From positions 35,568-41,063 of the forward strand of contig DBKS01000021.1 in NCBI GenBank assembly GCA_002298605.1: a DNA stretch of 5,496 nt, written 5' to 3'. The notes below the pieces were generated by a model that was not told the origin of the DNA, did no database searches, and was given only the letters and a program-made list of their open reading frames with translations. Within the stretch, counting starts at the first letter, position 1, and every line of letters begins with the position of its first letter. Position numbers and translations under genes: made by a program. The DNA is from Bifidobacterium sp. UBA744 (GTDB lineage Bacteria; Actinomycetota; Actinomycetes; Actinomycetales; Bifidobacteriaceae). Shown piece after piece: positions 1 to 5,452 of this stretch.

Positions 1-1055
1 GTGCCGAGGATCTTGCCGGCCTCCTCGCTGTTGACCAGATAGTCGACCAGCTTGGCGGCCTCGGCCGGATGCTCGCTCTTGGCGGAAATGGACCAGTACA
101 TGCCGGGCTTGGCGTACTCCCACTTCGAGGAGGAGCTATCGGACGGAATCGGCACCAAGGTCATGTTCTGGGTGCCGGCGGCGTTGGCGTACGGGGTCAC
201 CTGGGTGCTCTGGGTGAGCAGGATGGCGGCCTTCTGGGTGCCGAACAGCGTCTCGTTCATCGTAGCGCCGGTCTGCTCGCTCCAGACCTCCTTGTTGCCG
301 CCGAAAGCGGTGTCGATCATGGACGTCGTGCGGTCGAACAGAGCCTGCAGCGTCTGTTCGGAGATGGCGACCTTGCCGTCCTTGAACAGGTCCTCGCCGT
401 GCTGGCGAGCCCACAGCGTGAGCATATACCCGTTGTTGCACATGATGGTGCCCTGGATCTCTCCGTTGGATTTGGTGTAGATCTCCTTCTGGAAGGCCTC
501 GAGATCGTCCCAGGTCCACGTATCGGTGTTGCTCGGCACCTCGATGCCCAGTTTGTCCAGCAGATCCAGATTGATGGCCAGTGCCAGGCCGGTGGTGGAC
601 TGCGGGATGGCGTACTGGATACCGTTCACCTTGCCCATGTCGGCGGTGGACTTGTCCAGCCCGTCGAACTTGAGCCATGTGTCCACCTTGCTCAGGTCAA
701 GTAGCGATCCGTTGGAACCGTAGGACGAAAGGTACATCTCATCCATCTGGATGACGTCGGGGGCGTTGCCGCCAGCCACGGAAGTTGTAATCTTGTCCCA
801 ATAGCCGGTCCAGTCGGAGTTGGCCAGTTCGACTGTGATATTCGGATTGGCCTTCTCGAACGCCTCGATAACCTGTTCGGTGCGCTTGATGCGCGCGTCG
901 CCGCCCCAGTAGTTCATCGTCAGGGTGACGTTGCCCTCGGATTCCTTGATTTCATTGCTCGAGGCGGCACCGCCACCGCCGCATCCAACCAGCGCCATAA
1001 CCGACGCGGAAATCATAGCCGGAATCGCCATCCGCCATTGTTTCGCAGAGTTCAT
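1..1055 (-). CDS. Extracellular solute-binding lipoprotein of a carbohydrate ABC transporter (CUT1 family), partial at left edge
   Basis: This is the substrate-capture lipoprotein of an ABC importer. It would be anchored to the outer face of the membrane and hand a sugar or oligosaccharide to a two-permease channel. Reading down from the ATG at 1055 gives 351 residues without a stop before the window ends. Residues 1-24 form a signal peptide (basic start, hydrophobic core, LVG) followed by Cys25, a good lipobox, then a Gly/Ala/Ser linker. The mature part starts with TLTMNYWGGDARIKRT (44-59) and has VAGGNAPDVIQMDEMYL at 93-109, TWDDLEAF at 181-188 and MYWSISAKSEHPAEAAKLV at 319-337, all typical of family 1 sugar-binding proteins. 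The family is usually about 420-450 residues, so roughly the last fifth is missing. AAAGG lies 8 nt before the ATG. The permease genes probably lie beyond the left edge. The specific sugar cannot be read from the sequence. Confidence 0.93.
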   Translation of the reverse strand, partial: MNSAKQWRMAIPAMISASVMALVGCGGGGAASSNEIKESEGNVTLTMNYWGGDARIKRTEQVIEAFEKANPNITVELANSDWTGYWDKITTSVAGGNAPDVIQMDEMYLSSYGSNGSLLDLSKVDTWLKFDGLDKSTADMGKVNGIQYAIPQSTTGLALAINLDLLDKLGIEVPSNTDTWTWDDLEAFQKEIYTKSNGEIQGTIMCNNGYMLTLWARQHGEDLFKDGKVAISEQTLQALFDRTTSMIDTAFGGNKEVWSEQTGATMNETLFGTQKAAILLTQSTQVTPYANAAGTQNMTLVPIPSDSSSSKWEYAKPGMYWSISAKSEHPAEAAKLVDYLVNSEEAGKILG

Positions 1056-1063
1056 GCTCGTCG

Positions 1064-1075
1064 CCTTTCTCTCCC
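1064..1075 (-). promoter_or_regulatory. Ribosome binding site of the solute-binding protein gene
   Basis: On the minus strand a purine-rich GGGAGAGAAAGG ends 8 nt before the ATG at 1055. This supports that start, which also gives a complete lipoprotein signal peptide. Confidence 0.7.
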
Positions 1076-1076
1076 A

Positions 1077-1101
1077 CGGACGGCGCACCGATGCGCGTCC
1101 G
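1077..1101 (-). promoter_or_regulatory. Hairpin just upstream of the binding-protein ribosome binding site
   Basis: In the mRNA sense, GGACGCGCA and TGCGCCGTCC pair around a TCGG loop, and one further C-G pair closes the base. This makes about 10 base pairs with a single bulged base. The stem ends 1-2 nt before the Shine-Dalgarno stretch. It could stabilise the mRNA 5' region or affect ribosome access. There is no U-tract, so it is not a terminator. Its function is inferred. Confidence 0.45.
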
Positions 1102-1215
1102 CCGCCACACACCTTCGTCTGCGGCCTGTCATCATAGGGGTTCGCCGAAGAACAGCCATCGTCTTCGACGGGAAGCGGCTCTCGTCACTGAGCAAACGGC
1201 CACTTCTTGCCAGTC

Positions 1216-1224
1216 ACTATAGCA
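1216..1224 (-). promoter_or_regulatory. Candidate extended -10 promoter of the solute-binding protein gene
   Basis: The minus strand reads TGCTATAGT, which fits the extended -10 motif TGnTATAAT with 5 of 6 core matches. No good -35 box lies 16-18 bp upstream; the palindrome GTCCGGAC sits there instead. That is consistent with an extended -10 promoter or an activator-dependent one. Transcription would begin near 1209, leaving a leader of about 150 nt. Confidence 0.4.
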
Positions 1225-1275
1225 ATGCCGCGAAGCCGTCCGGACGAGATCCTCAAGAACAGTCATTTTTATGTC

Positions 1276-1285
1276 GCTAATTAGC
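1276..1285. promoter_or_regulatory. AT-rich perfect palindrome, possible operator
   Basis: GCTAATTAGC is a perfect 10-bp palindrome inside an AT-rich patch that stands out in this GC-rich spacer. On the minus strand it reads TTGCTAATTAGCGA, similar in shape to operators of LacI-type sugar regulators, which often control bifidobacterial sugar-uptake genes. It lies about 55 bp upstream of the proposed binding-protein -10 box. Assignment to a regulator family is a guess. Confidence 0.3.
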
Positions 1286-1426
1286 AATAATCGGCATCCG
1301 ACGCCCGCACGGCGGCCCCATCACATACCAATCTTCTATAGCGCGCTCAAAAGCGCCGGAGTTCCGCCGTTTTCAGTGGATTGCGCACGGTTGCGCGACA
1401 ATCGCCCGATTCGATAGGTTGGCGAT

Positions 1427-2665
1427 ATGACTTCTGATCTTGTACATTCCGGACAATCATTCGACGACAAGCCGCTCGGCTTCTCCACCCTCTCGATCCA
1501 TCTGGGCAATGGAGTGGATGCGGAAACCGGGGCGATCCGCCGTCCGATCACCCTGGCCAACGCCTATGCGCTGCCCTACGACCCATCCGACATCAACTGG
1601 TCGAGCTCCGACACGAACCTTTACGCCCGCAACGGCCACCCCAACCAGCGCTACCTGGAGGCCAAACTCGCCAAGCTCGAAGGCGCCGAAGACGCCGTGG
1701 CGCTCGCCTCCGGGGTCGCGGCACTGTCGGCGACCTTCACGACGTTCCTGAACCGCGGCGACCACGCGATCTTCTCCGACACCACCTATATCGCCGCCTA
1801 CCGCCTGCTCAACCAGATCCTGCCTGAAAAATACGGCATCGAGACCTCGATCGTGGACACCTCCGACCCGGCGAACGTGGCGGCGGCGCTGCGGCCCAAC
1901 ACCAAGCTGGTGCATATCGAGACGCCGGCCAATCCGACGCTGAAGATTTCCGACATCGCCACCATCGCCGGCATCGCCCACGACCATGGCGTCAAAACCG
2001 GCCGCGAAGTGCTGGTCAGCGTGGACAACACCTTCAACTCGCCATATAACGTCCGTCCGCTTGATCTCGGCGCGGACATCGTGATCGAGTCGCTCACCAA
2101 ATACATCAACGGCCACGGCGACGCCCTCGGCGGCATGATCGCCACCACCAAGGCGCGCACCGACGAGATTCGGTTCACCGCGCAGGTCAACTTCGGCGGT
2201 GTCATCTCGCCGTTCAATGCATGGCTGATCAACCGCGGATCCGTGACGCTGCCGCTGCGCATCCGCCAGCACAACGCCTCGGCGCTGGCCATCGCCAAGC
2301 ATTTGCAGACGATTCCGGCCGTGCGCTTCGTGTCGTACCCGGGCCTTGAAACGCAGGCGCATCACGATGTGGCCGTTTCGCAACTGGCGCGCAAGGACTC
2401 CGGGTTCGGCGGCGTGCTGGCCTTCGGGCTCGACACCGATCACGACGGGCATAACCGCTTCGTCTCCAAACTCAACGTGATCACCTCGGCGGTGTCGTTG
2501 GGCCATGACGAAAGCCTGATCGTGTTCCTCGGGGAGGATGACGAACGCCAGTATCTCTACCCGCCGGAGTTCCATCGCGGATTCTTCCGCCTGGCGGTCG
2601 GCCTGGAGGACACCGACGATCTGATCCGCGACATTGACAACGCGCTGAAGGAGGCCGGCTTCTAG
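1427..2665 (+). CDS. PLP-dependent trans-sulfuration enzyme (Cys/Met metabolism family)
   Basis: A 412-residue cytosolic enzyme of the fold-type I family that includes cystathionine gamma-synthase, cystathionine gamma-lyase, O-acetylhomoserine sulfhydrylase and methionine gamma-lyase. Visible family marks: Tyr66-x-Arg68 (phosphate contact across the dimer), ASGVAA at 94-99, Tyr121 (stacks on the cofactor ring), ETPANPTLK at 165-173, VDNTF with Asp200 (binds the pyridine nitrogen), SLTKY with Lys225 (Schiff-base lysine), SLGHDESL at 357-364 and FRLAVGLED at 387-395 with the substrate-carboxylate Arg388. Length is normal for the family. The ATG at 1427 has only a weak AGG about 8 nt upstream. 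It is a single gene on the plus strand, closed by the terminator at 2726. YxR is followed by NGHPNQ rather than the usual xxNPT, so the substrate is uncertain. A role in homocysteine/cysteine interconversion or sulfhydrylation is likely. Confidence 0.9.
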   Translation: MTSDLVHSGQSFDDKPLGFSTLSIHLGNGVDAETGAIRRPITLANAYALPYDPSDINWSSSDTNLYARNGHPNQRYLEAKLAKLEGAEDAVALASGVAALSATFTTFLNRGDHAIFSDTTYIAAYRLLNQILPEKYGIETSIVDTSDPANVAAALRPNTKLVHIETPANPTLKISDIATIAGIAHDHGVKTGREVLVSVDNTFNSPYNVRPLDLGADIVIESLTKYINGHGDALGGMIATTKARTDEIRFTAQVNFGGVISPFNAWLINRGSVTLPLRIRQHNASALAIAKHLQTIPAVRFVSYPGLETQAHHDVAVSQLARKDSGFGGVLAFGLDTDHDGHNRFVSKLNVITSAVSLGHDESLIVFLGEDDERQYLYPPEFHRGFFRLAVGLEDTDDLIRDIDNALKEAGF

Positions 2666-2725
2666 CGGACCGGCGACGGCGGCGGAACCGGCAAGCCCGC
2701 GCCCGCGGTCACTGTTCCGCCATGG

Positions 2726-2773
2726 AAAAAGCCTTGGACCGCCGACGGAAATCGGCAGGTCCAAGGCTTTTTT
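2726..2773. terminator. Strong bidirectional rho-independent terminator
   Basis: AAAAAGCCTTGGACC (2726-2740) pairs perfectly with 2758-2772. The stem then continues inward as GCCGA/TCGGC after one bulged base, around a 6-nt loop, giving about 20 pairs. It ends in T6 on the plus strand and T5 on the minus strand. It lies between the convergent trans-sulfuration gene (stop at 2665) and groES (stop at 2821), so it can end both transcripts. Confidence 0.95.
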
Positions 2774-2820
2774 CTAACGGTTCAGCAACCGGTGCTGCGC
2801 TGGCCGCGGCCCGCGGTCAT

Positions 2821-3114
2821 TCAGCCGAGAATGGCGAGGATGTCGCGAGCGCCCACGATGAGGTAGTCCTCACCCTGGTAGTGCACCTCGGTGCCGCCGT
2901 ACTTGGAGTACAGCACCTTGTCGCCGACCTTGACGTCGACCGGGATGCGCTCACCCTTGTCGTCGCGGCGGCCCGGGCCCACGGCCAGGACTTCGCCCTG
3001 CTGCGGCTTCTCCTTGGCGTTGTCCGGAATGTACAGACCGGAAGCGGTCTGGGTTTCGGCAGCGGCCTGCTTGATGATGACCTTGTCTTCCAACGGCGTA
3101 AGTGCGATGGACAC
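2821..3114 (-). CDS. groES: Co-chaperonin GroES (10 kDa chaperonin)
   Basis: GroES forms the seven-subunit lid of the GroEL folding chamber in the cytosol. The protein is 97 residues, the normal size. It shows the N-terminal TPLEDKVIIK (6-15), the mobile loop from about 17 to 36 whose hydrophobic tripeptide is Leu27-Tyr28-Ile29 (GLYIP), then EKPQQGEVLAVGPGR (35-49), VKVGDKVLYSKYGGTEV (61-77) and the C-terminal end YLIVGARDILAILG. The start is GTG at 3114, chosen because a perfect AGGAGG (3121-3126) lies 6 nt upstream and because bacterial GroES begins at this point. Opening the frame further upstream would place the AGGAGG inside the gene. No groEL lies downstream: the gene is followed by the terminator at 2726-2773. 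It has its own promoter with a CIRCE operator. Confidence 0.98.
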   Translation of the reverse strand: MSIALTPLEDKVIIKQAAAETQTASGLYIPDNAKEKPQQGEVLAVGPGRRDDKGERIPVDVKVGDKVLYSKYGGTEVHYQGEDYLIVGARDILAILG

Positions 3115-3120
3115 TGTGTG

Positions 3121-3126
3121 CCTCCT
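3121..3126 (-). promoter_or_regulatory. Consensus ribosome binding site fixing the groES GTG start
   Basis: The minus strand carries a full AGGAGG with a 6-nt spacer to GTG at 3114. This strong site offsets the non-ATG start and excludes longer readings. Confidence 0.9.
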
Positions 3127-3205
3127 ATTGCTACAGAAAACCAATAAGTTCCCGCGCCAAGGCTTGGGCTAAGAGGCTGACGATCACTTGAACCTGAAAC
3201 CCTCA

Positions 3206-3229
3206 CGCGCTACTCGTCATGGTAGCGCG
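3206..3229. promoter_or_regulatory. Second perfect dyad over the groES -10 box
   Basis: CGCGCTAC (3206-3213) and GTAGCGCG (3222-3229) are perfect inverted arms with an 8-bp spacer. They enclose the proposed -10 box. Only one arm would be transcribed from the predicted start, so a DNA-binding operator is more likely than an RNA hairpin. The regulator is unknown. Confidence 0.5.
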
Positions 3230-3247
3230 AATTTAGCACTCTGCCAA
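3219..3247 (-). promoter_or_regulatory. groES promoter (-35 and -10 boxes)
   Basis: TTGGCA (3247-3242, 5 of 6 to TTGACA) and TACCAT (3224-3219, 4 of 6 to TATAAT) are separated by exactly 17 bp. Transcription would start near 3212, giving a leader of about 100 nt. The -35 box lies inside the CIRCE element and the -10 box inside a second dyad, which supports this as the regulated promoter. Confidence 0.7.
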
Positions 3248-3259
3248 CTTGAGTGCTAA
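3233..3259. promoter_or_regulatory. CIRCE operator (HrcA binding site)
   Basis: TTAGCACTC-N9-GAGTGCTAA is a perfect match to the CIRCE consensus, with both 9-bp arms intact and a 9-bp spacer. HrcA represses chaperonin genes through CIRCE and releases it on heat shock. Here it covers the groES -35 box. No hrcA gene is in the window. Confidence 0.97.
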
Positions 3260-3367
3260 TGCTGTGGGTGAACATGGAAGAATCCCTTCCGGACCGGTTC
3301 CGAAACCCGTCATACAGCGACACGGGCGGCGAGCCGCGCAAAGGGCGGGCGGAGGCGGGCGGACCCC

Positions 3368-4600
3368 TCAGTGGCCGCGACGGGCGATCACCGCATCGAC
3401 ATCCACGCCCAGCGAATCGGAGGAGGCGCTCGGAGCCTCCACCTCGCCGGACAATTCGGCCTCATGGAAAGACGCCGTCCGATCCTGATCAGCCTGGTCG
3501 TCTAGCTCGGCGCCATCGCGACCGGACGACGCCTCAGGGTCCTTCGCCTCGTCCTCGACCGGCTCCGACTGAACGGATTCCGTCTGAACGGGCTCCGCCT
3601 TGGAGACCCGACGGGTGGATTTGATCTCCAGGCTTTCCGGCTCGGCCTGGACAACCGGCCTGCCCGAACGCGACGCGCCAAGACTGAAGGAAATGAGATC
3701 CTGCGACGCGGCCATTTCGAAGGCGTCCAACGCATGCGAAGGCGAGATGCGCGCCAGCTCGTTGGTGGCGTCCTCGGGCTCTGCGGCCACCGCGGCCACC
3801 TGAGCGGCATCGGCGACAACATCCTCGGCGGCGGAATCGGAAACGACTGCGGCTGCGGACGAAGCAGGATCCTCGAAAGCACGCTCGGCAGCACGCTCGG
3901 TCTTGGCGGCCCGCTGCTCGGCCCGGGCCTGATCCAACGCGGCTCGAATCTCATCGGCCGGCATAACGCCGGTGACCGAAGCGGCCTCTTCGACGGACCG
4001 GGAGGATTCGACCCGGCCGTCCGACGCGGCGCCATCCCCGTTCCCGGCGACGGCGGGCGGCACCTGAGCCACAGGCCCCACGGTCTGAGGCAAGATCTGC
4101 GCGGCACCGGCACCGCGCCTGGCCATGGCCGCCACCTCGGCCTCCCATGCGCGAGCCTGGGCGGAGGCGTGGGCGCCGAATCCAAGCACAATCACCAGCA
4201 AGGCGACGGGGATCAGCGAAAACAGCGGGCTGAACTCGAGCGCAAACGCCATCACCAGCACCACAATAGCGATCACGGCCAGCGACGACACCAGCATCTG
4301 CCTGCGGCGAATCGCGGCGCGGCGCAGCTTGCGGATATGCGCGATTCGAGCCGGAGTGAGCCTGGAAGCCTTGCGCCGCTGTTCTGCCTGCATCAATAAG
4401 CCTTTCGTAATGGGGGGTGTCGTGTCGTTGAATCGGGTGGCGCTTGACGCGTCAACGAGGTGCAGCGAGGGCGAGAATCGGTCGGCCCGATGCTCACTGG
4501 CGCGCTTCATGCCCGCCCGGGCTTTTCTCGGCGCCCAAACGAACGCCAGAAGCGCTGCGATCGCGACCAGTACAATACTGCTCAACGACTCGTAACCCAT
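3368..4600 (-). CDS. Hypothetical membrane protein with three predicted helices and a long acidic Ala-rich tail
   Basis: I do not recognise this 410-residue protein. From the ATG at 4600 it has a membrane segment at about 7-22 (SIVLVAIAALLAFVWAP), then a basic stretch with ASEHRADRFSPSLHLVD (34-50). A very basic region follows at 75-101, then a tight helical hairpin at about 102-121 and 124-142. Residues 145-250 are Ala/Glu/Arg-rich and partly helical. From 250 on it is acidic, low in complexity and probably disordered. Two islands look less random: SHALDAFEMAASQDLISFSLG (288-308) and the terminal LGVDVDAVIARRGH (397-410). The upstream TTG at 4708 would add 36 residues, but ATG 4600 places a membrane helix at the N-terminus as expected for such proteins. 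The AGGG before it is close (about 4 nt), so the start is moderately sure. It follows the acetyltransferase gene and precedes groES on the same strand. A scaffold or envelope role is only a guess. Confidence 0.8.
   Translation of the reverse strand: MGYESLSSIVLVAIAALLAFVWAPRKARAGMKRASEHRADRFSPSLHLVDASSATRFNDTTPPITKGLLMQAEQRRKASRLTPARIAHIRKLRRAAIRRRQMLVSSLAVIAIVVLVMAFALEFSPLFSLIPVALLVIVLGFGAHASAQARAWEAEVAAMARRGAGAAQILPQTVGPVAQVPPAVAGNGDGAASDGRVESSRSVEEAASVTGVMPADEIRAALDQARAEQRAAKTERAAERAFEDPASSAAAVVSDSAAEDVVADAAQVAAVAAEPEDATNELARISPSHALDAFEMAASQDLISFSLGASRSGRPVVQAEPESLEIKSTRRVSKAEPVQTESVQSEPVEDEAKDPEASSGRDGAELDDQADQDRTASFHEAELSGEVEAPSASSDSLGVDVDAVIARRGH
3565..3594. repeat. Two imperfect 15-bp tandem units in the tail of the membrane protein
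   Basis: CCGACTGAACGG and CCGTCTGAACGG recur at a 15-bp period (starts 3565 and 3580). In the protein this gives the five-residue echo VQTES/VQSEP near residues 338-347. Being in frame, it fits slippage growth of a disordered tail. Confidence 0.5.
3879..3900. repeat. Two 10-bp direct repeats at a 12-bp period inside the membrane protein gene
   Basis: GCACGCTCGG occurs at 3879-3888 and 3891-3900. It encodes the repeated Glu-Arg-Ala pattern near residues 235-241 of the membrane protein. Confidence 0.5.
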
Positions 4601-4765
4601 AATCCCTAACGATAGCCTCCGCACATGGGGAAATGCGAAGATCAGGTACGCGTGTCGCGCGTTGTCAGAAGCTTTTGCCCGCTCGGACCAGACCCGGCCG
4701 GCTGCCAACCGCCGGCAACCCGCATGTCAGGCCGGCGACAAGATCGGCGACAAGTCCGGCGACGA
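4601..4765 (-). other. Intergenic spacer between the acetyltransferase and membrane protein genes
   Basis: It contains part of the 12-bp tandem repeats next to the stop and a possible stem of GCCGGC/GCCGGC with an 8-nt loop (4697-4716). That stem has no following T-run, so it is not a convincing terminator. A CTGACA -35-like box lies near 4660-4665, without a good -10. GGAGG and AGGG stand 15 and about 4 nt before the ATG at 4600. Both read-through and a weak internal promoter remain possible. Confidence 0.4.
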
Positions 4766-4769
4766 TCAC
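4734..4769. repeat. Three 12-bp tandem repeats across the acetyltransferase stop codon
   Basis: The plus strand reads GGCGACAAGATC, GGCGACAAGTCC, GGCGACGATCAC in direct succession (starts 4734, 4746, 4758). The acetyltransferase stop (4766-4768) lies in the third unit. The period is four codons, so changes in copy number keep frame. Confidence 0.75.
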
Positions 4770-5452
4770 CTGCCGGCGCCCTCGGACGATTCGGCGGGCC
4801 GGCGCAGCCGCTCAGTCACGCTGACCGACTGGTCGCTCGCCAGCAGGCTGAAGGTCTCGTGATCGCGCCACCGTCCATTGACGTACATGTATTGACGCTT
4901 CAAGCCCTCGGGCTGCAACCCAAGCTTGGCCGCCACCCGCTTCGAACGGAAATTCTCCGGCAAAATCGCAATCTCGATGCGATGCAATCCCGGCCCCGAG
5001 GGGTCGTAAAACGCCCAATCGGCCAGCATCGCCACGGCCAGCGGGGCAAATCCGCGGCCGGCGTAGCGCTGGGACACCCAATATCCCACCATGCCGGACC
5101 GAATGGCCCCATAGCTGATCGCCCCAATGGACACCTGTCCCACCAGTTGCATCTGATATTCGATCAGAAACACGGCACCCGTGCCGCTGGCCTCATCGTC
5201 GCGCATACGACGCACCCAGGCGTTGAAGGACAACGGCTTGCCGCCACCCACCGGATTGCCTGATTCCCACGGCAGCAGCCAGTCGCGGTTCGCCCATCGC
5301 ACGTCATTCCAATCCTCGGCATCGTCTTCGGTGATCGGCCGCAGCGAAATCCGCGGAAAGCCCTGCGGAGCCTCCAGCCGCTCCGGCATGGCCAACGGAC
5401 GAGCGGACGAGGAAGCATGCGGCTGAAAGATATCGCGAATGGACTGGAACAT
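4766..5452 (-). CDS. GNAT family N-acetyltransferase, RimJ/RimL-like
   Basis: A 228-residue protein of the GNAT superfamily, which moves acetyl from acetyl-CoA to an amine; RimJ/RimL members act on N-termini of ribosomal proteins. Visible marks, numbered from ATG 5452: an N-terminal extension of about 30 residues, LRPITEDDAEDWNDVR (37-52), strands at about 94-108, motif A GYWVSQRYAGRGFAPLA (123-139) with the acetyl-CoA pyrophosphate loop RYAGRG (129-134), then LHRIEIAILPENFRSKRVA (156-174) and GLKRQYMYVNGRWRDHETFSLL (183-204, motif B end). The ATG at 5452 is chosen because GGGA lies 8 nt upstream. A GTG two codons earlier (5458) is too close to that site. The last 20 or so residues are Ser/Glu/Arg-rich and look unstructured. 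The gene may be co-transcribed with the membrane protein gene 165 bp downstream. The substrate is unknown. Confidence 0.9.
   Translation of the reverse strand: MFQSIRDIFQPHASSSARPLAMPERLEAPQGFPRISLRPITEDDAEDWNDVRWANRDWLLPWESGNPVGGGKPLSFNAWVRRMRDDEASGTGAVFLIEYQMQLVGQVSIGAISYGAIRSGMVGYWVSQRYAGRGFAPLAVAMLADWAFYDPSGPGLHRIEIAILPENFRSKRVAAKLGLQPEGLKRQYMYVNGRWRDHETFSLLASDQSVSVTERLRRPAESSEGAGR

Larger units (their letters stand above)
1056..1426. other. 371-bp divergent intergenic region between the binding-protein and trans-sulfuration genes
   Basis: No convincing coding region is seen on either strand. Going rightwards it holds the binding-protein ribosome binding site and adjacent hairpin (1064-1101), an inverted repeat CGAAGA-N10-TCTTCG (1146-1167), two related blocks GTCACT-(1-2 nt)-AGCAA (1184-1195 and 1213-1225), a candidate minus-strand extended -10 box (1216-1224) and the palindromes GTCCGGAC (1238-1245) and GCTAATTAGC (1276-1285). 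Next come an imperfect hairpin ending in T4 (1350-1373) and paired TTGCGC motifs 10 bp apart (1381-1396). Control signals for both divergent genes must lie here, but which site serves which gene is unproven. Confidence 0.6.

Noticed and set aside
69..704. Open frame on the plus strand opposite the binding-protein gene
   Set aside because: The minus-strand frame has a lipobox and full binding-protein motifs. The plus-strand product has no recognisable feature.
1457..2764. Long open frame (435 codons) on the minus strand opposite the trans-sulfuration gene
   Set aside because: It is rich in Arg, Gly, Val and Asp with no domain, overlaps a clear enzyme gene along its whole length, and runs through the terminator. 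It is a GC-rich antisense shadow.
2821..3144. Longer GroES starting 10 residues upstream at 3144
   Set aside because: The added part would contain the consensus AGGAGG, and GroES proteins do not carry such an extension.
3248..3254. HspR (HAIR) half-site CTTGAGT overlapping the CIRCE element
   Set aside because: The second half ACTCAAG is absent at the required spacing. The bases belong to the CIRCE arm and spacer.
3285..3305. Quasi-palindrome around TTCCGGACCGGTTCCGAA downstream of the membrane protein gene as a terminator
   Set aside because: It has mismatches in the arms and no T-run on either side. It may be chance in GC-rich DNA.
3734..4399. Plus-strand open frame opposite the membrane protein gene
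   Set aside because: It is Gly/His/Arg-rich and repetitive with no ribosome binding site, as expected for the complement of an Ala/Glu-rich coding region.
4697..4716. GCCGGC/GCCGGC stem after the acetyltransferase gene as a terminator
   Set aside because: The stem is only 6 pairs and no T-run follows on the minus strand.
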